This document shows positions 1 to 9,488 of a stretch of 64,000 bases of DNA, in pieces (the stretch's first letter is position 1; every line of letters begins with the position of its first letter). Source of the DNA: Rhodocyclales bacterium (GTDB lineage: Bacteria > Pseudomonadota > Gammaproteobacteria > Burkholderiales > Rhodocyclaceae); NCBI GenBank assembly GCA_028292485.1, contig JAQGMG010000009.1:1-64000 (forward strand), given 5' to 3'. The translations under genes and the position numbers were made by a program. The notes beneath the pieces are model-generated. The model searched no databases, was not told the origin of the DNA, and was given only the letters and a program-made list of their open reading frames with translations.

Positions 1-77
1 ACTTCCAGCTTGCCAGGCTGGCGGTGCTTTCCTCGTGTTGGGCTTAAAACCCCAGCGACTAGCAAAGGAGGTGTGTG

Positions 78-914
78 ATGGCAACAGCAAAGTCCAGTAC
101 CAAGACGAAGGCCAAGAAGGTTGTGGCTAAACCCGCTGCGAAAGCTGCAGCTAAACCGGCTGCAAAAAAAGCACCCGCCAAGGCTGCTGCAAAGCCCGCG
201 GCTAAAAAAGCGGTTGCAAAACCGGCTGCAAAAAAACCTGCTGCCAAACCAGCGGCTAAAAAGGTTGCTGCAAAACCTGTTGCGAAGAAGGCAGCTGCCA
301 AGCCCGTCGCCAAGAAAGCTGCAGCCAAGCCTGCAGTGAAGAAGGCTCCGGCAAAGGCAGCAGCAAAACCAGCAGCCAAGAAAGTTGCGGCCAAGCCAGC
401 AGCGAAGAAAGCTGTCGCCAAGAAGCCGGTAGCCAAGAAGGCAGCGGCAAAACCTGCAGCGAAAAAAGTTGCGGCCAAGCCAGCAGCGAAAAAGCCAGCA
501 GCGAAGAAGCCCGTAGCCAAGAAGGCCGCTGCCAAACCAGCAGCCAAGCCGGCTGCGAAAAAGGCTGCTCCGAAAAAGGCCGCACCGAAGAAGGCTGCTG
601 CCAAGCCGGCTGCGAAGAAGCCTGCTGCCAAACCCGCTGCGAAAGCTCCGGTCAAGGCTGCTGCCAAGCCCGCAGTGAAGAAGTCTTCGGCACCGAAGGC
701 TGCTCCCAAGAAGGCTGCGCCGAAAAAGGCTGCTGCCAAAAAGGCCGCTGCGCCAAAGTCGGAACCTGCGCCTGCTGTAACGGCTCCCGCAGCACCGCCT
801 GCAGCGCCGGCCGAGGTGAAGTCGATGCCGTCAACGGCTGCGACGCCCGGCCTCAAGTCGTCGCTGAACCCGACGGCGGCTTGGCCGTTCCCATCCGGCT
901 CACGTCCTTCCTGA
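78..914 (+). CDS. Histone H1-like Lys/Ala/Pro-rich nucleoid protein
   Basis: The protein is 278 residues long. Residues from about 10 to 235 are almost entirely tandem KPAAKK/KPVAKK/KKAAAKP-type units, followed by a less repetitive proline/serine tail. This composition is that of the eukaryotic H1 C-terminal domain-like proteins of betaproteobacteria, which bind DNA non-specifically and compact the nucleoid. The ATG at 78 is chosen because AAGGAGG at 65-71 sits 6 bases upstream; an in-frame GTG directly before it is less well placed. A strong terminator follows, so it appears monocistronic. The repeats make copy number prone to slippage between strains. Function is inferred from composition, not from a catalytic motif. 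Confidence 0.85.
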   Translation: MATAKSSTKTKAKKVVAKPAAKAAAKPAAKKAPAKAAAKPAAKKAVAKPAAKKPAAKPAAKKVAAKPVAKKAAAKPVAKKAAAKPAVKKAPAKAAAKPAAKKVAAKPAAKKAVAKKPVAKKAAAKPAAKKVAAKPAAKKPAAKKPVAKKAAAKPAAKPAAKKAAPKKAAPKKAAAKPAAKKPAAKPAAKAPVKAAAKPAVKKSSAPKAAPKKAAPKKAAAKKAAAPKSEPAPAVTAPAAPPAAPAEVKSMPSTAATPGLKSSLNPTAAWPFPSGSRPS

Positions 915-933
915 TAGGACTTGTCGGTGGATT

Positions 934-961
934 AAAAGGGGCGCGCAAGCGCCCCTTTTTT
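934..961 (+). terminator. Rho-independent terminator of the H1-like gene
   Basis: A 7-bp GC stem (GGGGCGC/GCGCCCC) with a GCAA loop is flanked by four A on the left and six T on the right (956-961). It is a canonical intrinsic terminator 20 bases after the stop codon and could work in both directions. Confidence 0.93.
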
Positions 962-1085
962 ATTTGTCCGGCGCAACGCCGTTCTGAATTCCAAGGCGAC
1001 GAACGGTTGCGTGGCGGCCAATTCTCATGCATTTCGTATATATGCCAAATGCAATAGTGCCGTGGGGCGGTGCTTTCCGGGCGGA

Positions 1086-1114
1086 TTGACAAAATTCAAT
1101 CAAATCAATACAAT
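1086..1114 (+). promoter_or_regulatory. Near-consensus sigma-70 promoter
   Basis: TTGACA at 1086-1091 and TACAAT at 1109-1114 are separated by exactly 17 bases, and the spacer is AT-rich. Transcription would begin near 1121. The next start codon on this strand that I can support is at 1460, so the leader would be about 340 nt, or the product could be a separate small RNA. Confidence 0.75.
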
Positions 1115-1459
1115 GGCCCCATCCTGAACTTGAGCGCACCTCAAAAAAAGCAATTCCAGGCATGTCAAATAGATCAGGTTGTTCGGGCTCGCCCGATAAG
1201 CCTGACTCACGAATCCTGCCGTTTGTCTGCCCTCCAAAGCAGCTTGCGGCAAGATCCTCAAGCAGATTCCTTTGCAGGCTCGAAGCAGTTCGGGCATGCA
1301 CTGAAGTATCTGTAAAAACAAACGGAAGCCTGTCAGCAACAGGTTCCATCCGTTGAGAGTCTGTCCATGTACGGGGGCCAATCGCGATGCGATTGACCCG
1401 GCTGCGCGCGAAATATTCATGTGCAAGCTGCCCGGCATGGCGATGATGTGGAGGTCAAG
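1115..1459 (+). other. Long structured leader or small-RNA region
   Basis: No convincing protein-coding gene is visible here. Downstream of the promoter at 1086-1114 there is a hairpin at 1324-1347 (GGAA-g-CCTGT / ACAGGTTCC with one bulged G and a CAGCA loop) and a perfect 7-bp hairpin at 1379-1395 (CAATCGC/GCGATTG). Neither is followed by a U-run, so I do not call a terminator. The region may be the 5' leader of the transglycosylase gene or a non-coding transcript. Confidence 0.4.
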
Positions 1460-2248
1460 ATGTCGGATGTAAAGTCTTTCAAGCGTATCGCAGCGCATGC
1501 TGGCAGCTTCTTGCTGAATTTTGCGCACGGCAGTTTGCTCGTCGCAGGCCTGTTGGTGGTGGGCTTGGTGGGTTATCAATATGCAGCGCACGGCGCTGAT
1601 GGCCTCAATCCGCGCGTTGTTTTTCAGCAGGCAGGGTCGCCTGAAGAAACTGTTGCGGAAGCCGATGAGGGTCAGTTGGATGCCACGAATGTGGCAGTTG
1701 CCGAACAAGGAAAACTGAGCGCTGAATATGCGCGCCTGGTGCAGTACATCGCCAAACGCCACAAGGTTTCGGCGACAGGGCTGGAGCAATTGGTGCGAAC
1801 CGCCATTCATGAAGGGCGCGTGACCAAGGTCGATCCGGTGCTTATTCTGGCCGTGACTTCCATTGAATCGGGCTTCAACCCGCTGGCCGAGAGCGTCTTC
1901 GGTGCGCAAGGCCTCATGCAGATCATTCCGCGTTTCCATCAGGACAAGATCGACACTTCGCGCGGTGCGGTGGCATTGCTCGATGCGTCGGAAAATATCC
2001 GCGTTGGTGCGCGCATCCTGCGCGAGTACATGCGCAACAACGGCGAGCTGGGCGCTGCGCTTCAACAGTACGGCGGTGTTTCCGATGCTGCTGACATGAG
2101 CTATTCCTCGAAGGTCATGAACGAAGTTGCGCGTTTCCGCCAGATCATGCAGTACGGCAGCATCCGCGCTGAAGTGGCTGCCAACACAGCACCTGCACCT
2201 ATTCCCGTAGTGGCCAAGGATATCGAGCCGATCGGCAATCCAGGCTGA
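1460..2248 (+). CDS. Membrane-anchored lytic transglycosylase (SLT domain)
   Basis: This 262-residue protein has a hydrophobic segment at about residues 25-43, then a linker, then an SLT/goose-lysozyme-like domain from about residue 110. The motif AVTSIESGFNP contains the catalytic glutamate (E136), and FGAQGLMQIIP follows as in MltC/Slt-type enzymes. It should cleave the beta-1,4 bond between MurNAc and GlcNAc in peptidoglycan from the periplasmic face of the inner membrane. The ATG at 1460 has GGAGG at 1450-1454; an earlier in-frame ATG at 1421 has no ribosome site. The exact subfamily is not clear. Confidence 0.85.
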   Translation: MSDVKSFKRIAAHAGSFLLNFAHGSLLVAGLLVVGLVGYQYAAHGADGLNPRVVFQQAGSPEETVAEADEGQLDATNVAVAEQGKLSAEYARLVQYIAKRHKVSATGLEQLVRTAIHEGRVTKVDPVLILAVTSIESGFNPLAESVFGAQGLMQIIPRFHQDKIDTSRGAVALLDASENIRVGARILREYMRNNGELGAALQQYGGVSDAADMSYSSKVMNEVARFRQIMQYGSIRAEVAANTAPAPIPVVAKDIEPIGNPG

Positions 2249-2469
2249 TTTGCCGGAGAGCCGCACTGACTCTCCATCCTTGATGTCCGGCTGAGACTGC
2301 TTCAAGTCAATTGCTCTGTAGTGCCCTGTGGATTTCCACGATGGCTTGTGGTTTTCCCGAGGCCTTTCTTCCTGTCCTGCGTCGTAGAATGTCTTCCTCC
2401 GGGAACCCCGGTTTCCCTGGGTTCGGCAGTTGCATGCTTTTGACATGCCGGATTACGTGAGGTGGCACG

Positions 2470-4743
2470 ATGGACGAAAGAATTCGCGCTGAGGCGCTGG
2501 AGTACCACCGTCAAGGGCGTCCCGGCAAGATCTCGGTTACGCCTACCAAAGTTCTCAGTAATCAGCGCGATCTGTCGCTGGCGTACTCGCCCGGTGTGGC
2601 GGCTGCTTGCGATGCGATTGTCGACGACCCGGCGCAGGTCAGCGAGCTCACCGCTCGCGCCAATCTGATTGGCGTCGTTACCAACGGGACTGCCGTGCTG
2701 GGACTGGGCCCCATCGGGCCGCTGGCGGCCAAGCCGGTGATGGAAGGCAAGGCAGTGCTGTTCAAGAAGTTTGCCGGCATCGATGTATTCGACATCGAGA
2801 TCGACGAGCGTGATCCGGACAAGTTGATCGACATCATCGCTTCGCTTGAGCCGACTTTCGGCGGCATCAATCTGGAAGACATCAAGGCGCCCGAGTGTTT
2901 CTACATCGAGCGCAAGCTGCGCGAGCGCATGAAGATTCCGGTCTTTCACGACGATCAGCATGGTACTGCGATCGTCGTCGGCGCGGCCGTGTTGAACGGT
3001 TTGCGCCTGATGAACAAGCCGCTCGATCAGGTCAAGGTGGTGACATCCGGTGCTGGTGCCGCTGCGCTGGCCTGCCTCGATCTGCTGGTGATGCTTGGTA
3101 TTCCCGTCAAGAACATCTGGGTCACTGACATCAAGGGCGTGGTCTATGACGGTCGCATCGAGGAGATGGAGCCCATCAAGGCGCGCTATGCCAAGGTGAC
3201 AGAGGCTCGCACGCTCGGTGAAGTGATCGACGATGCGGATGTGTTCCTGGGCCTGTCGGCAGCGGGTGTGCTCAAGCCCGACATGGTGGCGAGGATGGCG
3301 CCCAACCCGCTGATTTTCGCGTTGGCCAATCCCGTGCCAGAAATTCTTCCCGACGAAGCGAAGGCGGTGCGCACCGATGCCATCATCGCGACGGGACGCT
3401 CGGACTATCCGAACCAGGTTAACAACGTCCTGTGCTTCCCGTTCATTTTCAGAGGCGCGCTGGATGTGGGCGCGACGACGATCAACGACGCGATGAAGCT
3501 CGCCGCCGTGCGTGCCATTGCCGAGCTTGCACAGGTAGAAGCGTCCGACATCGTGGCCGCCGCTTACGGCGAGCAGCCCTGTGCATTCGGGCCCGAGTAC
3601 ATCATTCCCAAGCCTTTCGACCCACGCCTGATCGTCAAGATCGCGCCTGCCGTGGCGCTTGCGGCGATGGAATCCGGCGTGGCAACGCGGCCGATCGCGG
3701 ATTGGGATGCCTACACGCAGCAGCTCAATAATTTCGTCTGGCAATCCGGCCTCATCATGAAGCCGATCTTCTCGGCGGCCAAGCGTGCCCCCAAGCGCAT
3801 CATCTTTGCCGAAGGTGAATCCGAGCGCGTGTTACGTGCGGTACAGGCGGTGGTCGATGAGGGGCTCGCTCGGCCTGTATTGATCGGACGCGCCGACGTC
3901 ATTTCGCTCTACATCGAGCGTTTCGGCCTGCGCATGCGGCCGGAAATCGATTTCGAACTCGTCAATCAGGACTCCGATCCGCGCTATCGGGAGCTGTGGG
4001 CGCACTACCATACCTTGATGGAGCGACGCGGCGTGTCGGTGGAGTATGCCAAACGCGAAGTGCGTCGTCGCACGACCCTGATCGGCGCCTTGCTGCTCAA
4101 GTTCGGCTATGCGGACGGCATGATATGCGGCACCTATGGCATGCACGATCAGCATCTGTCTCTTATCAATACCGTGCTGGGGCGTCGCGCTGGTGTCAAT
4201 AATTTCTACGCCATGAATCTGCTGGTGTTGCCCGGGCGCACCATTTTCCTGTGCGATACCTATGTCAATTACGACCCCACTGCCGAACAGATATTCGAGA
4301 TGACCTGCCTGGCGGTAGAGGAGGTGCGGCGTTTCGGCATGACGCCAAAAGTGGCCTTGCTGTCGCATTCGAGTTTCGGTACGGACGAATCGCCGACGGC
4401 GGAGAAGATGCGCAAGGCGTTCCAGCTCTTGCAAGCCCAGCGTCCGGATATCGAAGTCGAAGGCGAAATGCATGGCGACGCTGCCCTCAGTGCAAATATC
4501 CGCCTGCAGATATTCCCGAATGCGCGCATGCGCGAAGATGCCAACCTGCTGGTTTTCCCGACACTCGATGCGGCCAATATTGCTTTCAATCTCCTCAAGA
4601 CAGCCTCGGGCGAAGGCATGACAGTGGGGCCGATCCTGCTGGGTACTTCGCAGCCCGTGCACATCCTCACACCTACTGCGACCGTGCGGCGCATTGTCAA
4701 CATGACAGCCCTGACGGTGGTCGAAGCGGGCCGGGAGGCTTGA
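2470..4743 (+). CDS. maeB: NADP-dependent malic enzyme with phosphotransacetylase-like domain
   Basis: At 757 residues this is the full length of the multidomain MaeB family. The malic N-terminal domain covers roughly residues 15-155, with the metal/substrate motif [10 protein letters not shown] at 158-167. The NAD(P)-binding domain follows to about 400, and a C-terminal phosphate acetyl/butaryl transferase-like domain occupies about 425-750. It decarboxylates malate to pyruvate, producing NADPH. In characterised members the PTA-like domain is regulatory, binding acetyl-CoA, rather than catalytic. The ATG at 2470 follows TGAGGTGG. A hairpin overlaps its stop codon. Confidence 0.95.
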   Translation: MDERIRAEALEYHRQGRPGKISVTPTKVLSNQRDLSLAYSPGVAAACDAIVDDPAQVSELTARANLIGVVTNGTAVLGLGPIGPLAAKPVMEGKAVLFKKFAGIDVFDIEIDERDPDKLIDIIASLEPTFGGINLEDIKAPECFYIERKLRERMKIPVFHDDQHGTAIVVGAAVLNGLRLMNKPLDQVKVVTSGAGAAALACLDLLVMLGIPVKNIWVTDIKGVVYDGRIEEMEPIKARYAKVTEARTLGEVIDDADVFLGLSAAGVLKPDMVARMAPNPLIFALANPVPEILPDEAKAVRTDAIIATGRSDYPNQVNNVLCFPFIFRGALDVGATTINDAMKLAAVRAIAELAQVEASDIVAAAYGEQPCAFGPEYIIPKPFDPRLIVKIAPAVALAAMESGVATRPIADWDAYTQQLNNFVWQSGLIMKPIFSAAKRAPKRIIFAEGESERVLRAVQAVVDEGLARPVLIGRADVISLYIERFGLRMRPEIDFELVNQDSDPRYRELWAHYHTLMERRGVSVEYAKREVRRRTTLIGALLLKFGYADGMICGTYGMHDQHLSLINTVLGRRAGVNNFYAMNLLVLPGRTIFLCDTYVNYDPTAEQIFEMTCLAVEEVRRFGMTPKVALLSHSSFGTDESPTAEKMRKAFQLLQAQRPDIEVEGEMHGDAALSANIRLQIFPNARMREDANLLVFPTLDAANIAFNLLKTASGEGMTVGPILLGTSQPVHILTPTATVRRIVNMTALTVVEAGREA

Positions 4744-4780
4744 TCCGCAGGACCAGCCATTCGCCTGGTGCGGATCAAGC
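4738..4780 (+). other. Inverted repeat spanning the maeB stop codon
   Basis: A perfect 12-bp stem pairs GCTTGATCCGCA (4738-4749, containing the maeB TGA) with its complement at 4769-4780. The 19-nt loop contains a further short CCAG/CTGG pairing. No U-run follows, so it may be a rho-dependent or processing hairpin rather than a classical terminator. Confidence 0.55.
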
Positions 4781-4825
4781 ATGGGCAACGATATGCCGTA
4801 AGCTTCTCTCAGGAGGTTTGGTTTC

Positions 4826-6040
4826 ATGAGCGAAGACTTTGCGGGCGGCAAGGCGACAGGCAGGACCGGTCTGGTTCTGACCGGCGGAGGAGCGCGCGCG
4901 GCCTACCAGGTTGGCGTGCTCAATGCTGTCCGGGTGATATGGGGGCGGCGCGAAGGCAACCCTTTCCAGATCGTCTGTGGCACCTCTGCAGGTGCCGTGA
5001 ATGCCGCGGCATTGGCCTGTTATGCCGACAATTTCAGCGAATCCGTCAGGCGCCTGTCCTGGATCTGGCGCAATTTCACGGTCAGCCAGGTTTATCGCTC
5101 CGATACCCTGGCAGTCATACAGTCCGTCTTGTCATGGGCCGGTGCGCTGTTGATGGGCTGGATATTTCATCGCAGCCCGCGTTCATTGCTCGATAACTCA
5201 CCGCTGCGCGACCTTCTGCAGCATCACATGGATTTCAACCGCATCGACGCGGCCATCAAAGCCGGACATCTGTATGCCGTCAGCGTCACATGTTCGGGAT
5301 ACTCCACGGGCGAGAGCCTGACGTTTTACGAGGCCAGCGATGAAGTGCAGCCGTGGCGGCGTGCCCAACGTGTCGGATTGCCGCATCGCATCACGGTCGA
5401 TCACCTCATGGCATCGAGCGCGATCCCGTTTGTTTTCCCTGCCGTAAAAATTCATCGCGAATATTTTGGTGATGGCTCGATGCGGCAATTGGCGCCCTTG
5501 AGCCCCGCCGTCCACCTGGGGGCAGACCGCGTACTGGTGATCGGCAATGGCCGTCGAGAGGGGGAAACCCGCCGCACACGATCTGATCGCTACCCTTCGC
5601 CTGCCCAGATCGCCGGTCATACCATGTCGAGTATCTTTCTTGATGGCCTGGCCGTAGACATTGAAAGGCTGCAGCGAATCAACGACACCTGGGGCAAGAT
5701 TCCCACCGACGTCCGCGAAAAAGCGGGGGTGTCATTGAAACCAATCGAGGCGTTGGTCATCTCACCCAGCGAACGTCTGGACTTCATCGCCGCCAAGCAT
5801 GTGCGGGCGTTGCCGTGGGCCTTGCGGACAGTGCTACGCGGTACGGGAGCATATGGCCGCTCCGGCTCGGCGATATTGAGCTACTTGTTGTTCGAGAAGC
5901 CCTACACGCGTGAATTGATGGATCTGGGTTACCGCGACGCAATGAAAAGGCGGGCTGAAATAGCGCACTTTTTGCGCATAGACGAGCCGGACGAAAGCGT
6001 AGACTTTGCCCCGCAGGCAGATATTTTCGAGAACGTATGA
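4826..6040 (+). CDS. Patatin-like phospholipase family protein
   Basis: This 404-residue protein has all three patatin motifs. These are a glycine-rich oxyanion loop [10 protein letters not shown] at 19-28, the nucleophile elbow GTSAG at 52-56 (Ser54), and the dyad aspartate in FGDGS (Asp216). Such Ser-Asp dyad hydrolases cleave acyl esters of phospholipids or other lipids; the substrate here is unknown. A short hydrophobic stretch near 95-113 might touch the membrane. The ATG has AGGAGG about 10 bases upstream. It lies 82 bases after maeB on the same strand. Confidence 0.9.
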   Translation: MSEDFAGGKATGRTGLVLTGGGARAAYQVGVLNAVRVIWGRREGNPFQIVCGTSAGAVNAAALACYADNFSESVRRLSWIWRNFTVSQVYRSDTLAVIQSVLSWAGALLMGWIFHRSPRSLLDNSPLRDLLQHHMDFNRIDAAIKAGHLYAVSVTCSGYSTGESLTFYEASDEVQPWRRAQRVGLPHRITVDHLMASSAIPFVFPAVKIHREYFGDGSMRQLAPLSPAVHLGADRVLVIGNGRREGETRRTRSDRYPSPAQIAGHTMSSIFLDGLAVDIERLQRINDTWGKIPTDVREKAGVSLKPIEALVISPSERLDFIAAKHVRALPWALRTVLRGTGAYGRSGSAILSYLLFEKPYTRELMDLGYRDAMKRRAEIAHFLRIDEPDESVDFAPQADIFENV

Positions 6041-6128
6041 ACAAGTACGTTAACTTTCGATTCTATGTGTCTAATTTTGATAGCTATTGCTACAATTTGT
6101 TTAAGTTGATGTTGAATTGAGGTTGTCT

Positions 6129-7142
6129 ATGATGTCGAGTCGTTCGCTTTCTGCCTTGATGGGTGTTGTGGTCATGTTCATGCTGACCTGGTCGACGGGC
6201 GCGGAGGCCGCCAGCCATCGCCATAGCAACAGCCGCGTACGTGCCAAGGCAAGCGCTTCTCCGCGTATCAGCAAGGCGGTCTTCACGCGCCGGAGCAAAG
6301 CCGGCCCGCGCAAGGTCGTTTTCCAGCCGCGCGCCGAACCCGATTTCGACCGGGAAGGTAATCCACTTCTCAAGTCGTCGGCTTTTCTCGTCCAGGACAT
6401 GGATTCCGGTCAGATTCTGCTGGAAAAAAACAGCATGATGGCGCAGCCCATTGCGTCGATTACCAAGCTCATGACGGCAATGGTTGTGCTTGACGCCAAC
6501 CTTGATCTGACCGAAGTGCTGGAAGTGACCGATGATGACGTGGACCGTCTCAAGGGCACCAGTTCGCACCTGCCAGTCGGTACCCGCCTGAGCCGTGAAG
6601 ACATGTTGCGGCTGGCGCTGATGGCATCCGAAAATCGCGCCGCCTCCGCGCTGAGCCGCTATTACCCTGGCGGTCATTCTGCCTTCATCGATGCCATGAA
6701 CAACAAGGCAAGGGCGCTCAATCTGAATGAAGCGCGCTTCTACGACAGCATCGGGCTCAACAAGAACAACGTTGCTTCAGCTCGCGATCTGGTGACGATG
6801 ACGACGGCTGCGTCGCATTACCCTTTGATCCGCGAGTTCACGACGACTGCCGAGTACAGCGTGCCGATCAATGGCCGCGAGCGCGCTTTCCATAACACCA
6901 ATGCGCTGGTGCGCAACTCCGACTGGCAGATCAACCTGTCGAAGACGGGCTATATCAATGAGTCCGGCAAGTGTCTGGTGATGCAGGTCGTACTTGCCAA
7001 CAAGCGTATGGCAATCATTTTGTTGGACTCGCTGGGCCGTTTCACGCGCGTTGCCGATGCAATCCGCATTCGCAAGTGGGTGGAGAATGCGGTTGTGCCG
7101 GCCAGGGTGGCCAGCGTCGTGGCCATCACGCGTCTGAACTAG
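6129..7142 (+). CDS. pbpG: D-alanyl-D-alanine endopeptidase (PBP7 type)
   Basis: This 337-residue protein begins with a signal peptide ending around ...TGAEA (residue 27). It carries the serine-peptidase S11 motifs S110-I-T-K113, S167-E-N and K272-T-G. It lacks the long C-terminal domain of PBP5, which fits the shorter PBP7/PbpG group that cuts D-Ala-mDAP cross-links in peptidoglycan. I chose the ATG at 6129, six bases after TGAGG (6118-6122), over an upstream TTG at 6117. The AT-rich DNA before it (about 6055-6115) contains TACAAT at 6091-6096, a possible -10 without a clear -35. Confidence 0.9.
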   Translation: MMSSRSLSALMGVVVMFMLTWSTGAEAASHRHSNSRVRAKASASPRISKAVFTRRSKAGPRKVVFQPRAEPDFDREGNPLLKSSAFLVQDMDSGQILLEKNSMMAQPIASITKLMTAMVVLDANLDLTEVLEVTDDDVDRLKGTSSHLPVGTRLSREDMLRLALMASENRAASALSRYYPGGHSAFIDAMNNKARALNLNEARFYDSIGLNKNNVASARDLVTMTTAASHYPLIREFTTTAEYSVPINGRERAFHNTNALVRNSDWQINLSKTGYINESGKCLVMQVVLANKRMAIILLDSLGRFTRVADAIRIRKWVENAVVPARVASVVAITRLN

Positions 7143-7158
7143 AGAGCTAGAGAAATTT

Positions 7159-7190
7159 GGCCGCCTTGGCGGCCGGCTCTTCGCAGAGCC
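7159..7190. terminator. Double hairpin between convergent pbpG and iclR-type gene
   Basis: Two adjacent hairpins fill the 51-bp gap between convergent genes: GGCCGCC-TT-GGCGGCC (7159-7174) and GGCTCT-TCGC-AGAGCC (7175-7190). An AAATTT precedes the first, but there is no long U-run, so termination efficiency is uncertain. Confidence 0.45.
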
Positions 7191-7193
7191 GAT

Positions 7194-8030
7194 CTAGCCC
7201 TTGGCAGGATTGGTGTAGCCAAGCGAGTATGAAATTTCCATGGCCGTATCTCTCACCAGTGGCGCCCAGTCAGGGTTGAACCGCTCGGTGGGCGTAGATA
7301 GCGATAAACCGGCGACAAGATCACCCGTGTCGTCGCGAATGCCCGCTGCAATGCAGCGCACTCCCGCTTCCACTTCTTCCATGTCGTAGGCCACGTGATG
7401 GCGACGGACGCTTTCGAGTTCCTGCTCGAGTGCGCGGAAGCTTGTCATCGACGCCGGCGTATTGCCTGGCAGCCCGGTGCGCTCGGCATATTGTCGGTTC
7501 AGTTCGGGGCTGTCCTCGGCGAGGAACAGCTTGCCGGTTGCGGTGGTGTGCAAGGGGGCTCGCGCACCGACGATATGCACGATACGTACTGCCGAGCGAC
7601 CGCTCGAAGTGCGTTCCACGTAGATGATTTCGTCGCCGCTGCGCATGCCGAGATTGACGCTCTCCCCGGTCGCTGCATGCAGACGCAACATGGCGGGCAT
7701 TGCCGTTTCGCGCAGCGAGATGCGATTCTTCACCAGATTGCCGAGTTCGAGCAGGCGGATGCCAAGCCGATAAGCGCCCGCGTCTGTACGCTCGACAAAA
7801 CCACTTGCGCCGAGGGCTGCGAGAATACGGTGCGCAGTGGACGGATGCAGGGTCGTATCTGCTGCCAGCTGCTTGAGACCAACGGGTTCGCTGTGATGTG
7901 CTACGGCGTCAAGCAGGCTCATCATCCGGTCAATAACCTGGATCGAGCCACGCGCTTCCTTGCTGTCTTCCTTGTCGGTATCCTTGCCTGAAGGGAGGCC
8001 AGCGGCAGAGCTGTTCTTGACATTTGCCAT
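7194..8030 (-). CDS. IclR-family transcriptional regulator
   Basis: In this 278-residue protein, residues 1-30 are a polar extension. A winged helix-turn-helix follows (about 33-95, with LKQLAADTTLHPSTAHRIL as the recognition region), then the IclR effector-binding domain (about 110-275). IclR proteins usually control catabolic operons in response to a small organic acid. There is no catabolic operon directly beside it, so its target cannot be inferred. The nearest gene in the same direction is dsbB, 84 bp upstream. Confidence 0.9.
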   Translation of the reverse strand: MANVKNSSAAGLPSGKDTDKEDSKEARGSIQVIDRMMSLLDAVAHHSEPVGLKQLAADTTLHPSTAHRILAALGASGFVERTDAGAYRLGIRLLELGNLVKNRISLRETAMPAMLRLHAATGESVNLGMRSGDEIIYVERTSSGRSAVRIVHIVGARAPLHTTATGKLFLAEDSPELNRQYAERTGLPGNTPASMTSFRALEQELESVRRHHVAYDMEEVEAGVRCIAAGIRDDTGDLVAGLSLSTPTERFNPDWAPLVRDTAMEISYSLGYTNPAKG

Positions 8031-8114
8031 GAACCAATCTTACTTCATAAGATTGCATTGCGTCTTGTGAAATAAGGTTCGTTCAGGCTCGCTTTTGCCA
8101 GCCGCGACGACGAC

Positions 8115-8618
8115 TCAGGCCGCGCGGCGACGGAGTACCTGCCAGACACCTACGGCAAAGATAAAGACGAAACAGACGAGCGCCCACTCGGCCATCGAGA
8201 AGCCCAGGAAAGTCCAATCCACTTTCGAGCAATCGCCTTCGCCACGGAACAGTTTGGGCAGCACATCCGACAGCGGAAAGCGGCTGACCATGTAATCCAG
8301 GTCTGGTCCGCAAGCCGTGACTTCCGGTGGGTTGTGCTGCAGCCAGCTCTGGCGTATCGATACACTGCCGCCCGCCAGTGCCAGTACCGAGATCAAGCCC
8401 CCCCACACCCTGGTAGCAATGCCGCGTGGATTACTCAAGCCCGCGAGCAGGGCCGCCAGAGCAACCGTGACGAATGCGTAGCGCTGCAAGATGCACAACT
8501 GGCAGGGCACCAGGCCTTGATAGTGCTGCAGGTAAAGCCCGTAGCCGAGCAGGCCTGCACAGAAAGCGAAAAGGGCGAGAAAGATTATGCGTGGTGACAG
8601 CTGGCTGAGAGCGTTCAT
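8115..8618 (-). CDS. dsbB: Disulfide bond formation protein B
   Basis: This 167-residue inner-membrane protein has four predicted membrane segments. Both redox cysteine pairs are present: C39-QL-C42 in the first periplasmic loop and C103/C130 in the second. It reoxidises DsbA and passes electrons to ubiquinone. The ATG at 8618 gives the usual family length; an in-frame GTG at 8648 would add ten polar residues before the first membrane segment and is less likely. Confidence 0.93.
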   Translation of the reverse strand: MNALSQLSPRIIFLALFAFCAGLLGYGLYLQHYQGLVPCQLCILQRYAFVTVALAALLAGLSNPRGIATRVWGGLISVLALAGGSVSIRQSWLQHNPPEVTACGPDLDYMVSRFPLSDVLPKLFRGEGDCSKVDWTFLGFSMAEWALVCFVFIFAVGVWQVLRRRAA

Positions 8619-8700
8619 GGGTTCTTGTCTTGTCAGATGAAATGGCACCGGTCGGACAGGGCTTGTCCGTCGAGGTTCATTCTATCCGAGAGGTACATAT

Positions 8701-8767
8701 GACGCCTTGCGACGCCTTGCGCTGCGGCAGATGCGCGCAGGGAAGACGCCTTTGGCAGGCGTCTTCC
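8701..8767. repeat. Tandem decamer and perfect hairpin downstream of the EF-hand gene
   Basis: GACGCCTTGC occurs twice in tandem at 8701-8720. Just beyond it, GGAAGACGCC at 8741-8750 pairs perfectly with 8758-8767 across a 7-nt loop; the hairpin arm shares GACGCC with the decamer. The stem lies 11 bases past the stop of the minus-strand EF-hand gene and probably protects or ends that transcript, though there is no U-run. Confidence 0.5.
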
Positions 8768-8778
8768 GTGGCTGGCTA

Positions 8779-9276
8779 CTATTTCGCTGGTGGTGGTGCG
8801 TCACCGCGCGGCGCATGCTGGCCGCGCATCTTGTCGTGCCATGCCTTCATTTCTTCATTGCTCAGCTTGCCGTCCTTGTTGGTGTCGGCGGCGTTGAAGT
8901 CCTGCAATGTCTTCTCATTGCGTTGCAGGATCTCATCGCGCGTTATGACGTGGTCGTGGTTGGCATCGGCCCCGACAAACGGTCCGTGCGCGTGGTGGCC
9001 GCGGTGATGCCGCATTTTCTCTGCCATCGCCTTGAGTTCGTCCGGCGATATCTTGCCGTCCTTGTTGGTATCGAGCCGATCGAAATGCTCTGCAAGGCGA
9101 GGGAGTCCCTTTTCTGCTTCAGCCCTGGATATCAGACCATCCTTGTCCGTGTCCGCAGATTTGAGCCGCTCCATCATGTCGTGATGCATCGGGCCTGCCG
9201 CAGGGGGCTGCTGGGCCAACGCAATGCCGCTTGCAGAAACAGCGAGGATGAGCAGGAGCGTATTCGGGGTCTTCAT
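8779..9276 (-). CDS. Secreted EF-hand calcium-binding protein
   Basis: This 165-residue protein begins with a signal peptide (cleavage likely after GIALA, residue 21). It contains four EF-hand loops: DTDKDGLISRAE, DTNKDGKISPDE, DANHDHVITRDE and DTNKDGKLSNEE. The third loop has His in place of the conserved glycine at loop position 6, so it may bind calcium weakly. A His-rich stretch (HHRGHHAHG) precedes it. Proteins of this type are periplasmic or secreted in many betaproteobacteria and have no firmly assigned role. Confidence 0.85.
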   Translation of the reverse strand: MKTPNTLLLILAVSASGIALAQQPPAAGPMHHDMMERLKSADTDKDGLISRAEAEKGLPRLAEHFDRLDTNKDGKISPDELKAMAEKMRHHRGHHAHGPFVGADANHDHVITRDEILQRNEKTLQDFNAADTNKDGKLSNEEMKAWHDKMRGQHAPRGDAPPPAK

Positions 9277-9488
9277 GATTCTTCCTTTGTGTGATGACGC
9301 GCCCCGATCTTAGATGTCGGTGGCCTGGCGAGTGTTGCGGCTCGGCAAGCGTGTGTATCAACTTGTAAATCGCTGCCTGCGGATTGCCGGATAACAGAGG
9401 GTTATGTGCACAGTGCGGTGCGCAGTGCGTGCCCGGACCGCGTCGCAGTGCGATACTTCGTACTTTTATTCGGGTGCGGGAGAAGACA

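Noticed and set aside
59-856. Ala/Phe/Gly-rich frame opposite the H1-like gene
   Set aside because: Simple-sequence complement of the Lys/Ala/Pro repeats; no start signal of its own.
1100-2446. Long reading frame (448 residues) on the minus strand opposite the transglycosylase
   Set aside because: It lies across a gene with clear domain support, its product has no recognisable motif, and it is an antisense shadow created by high GC content.
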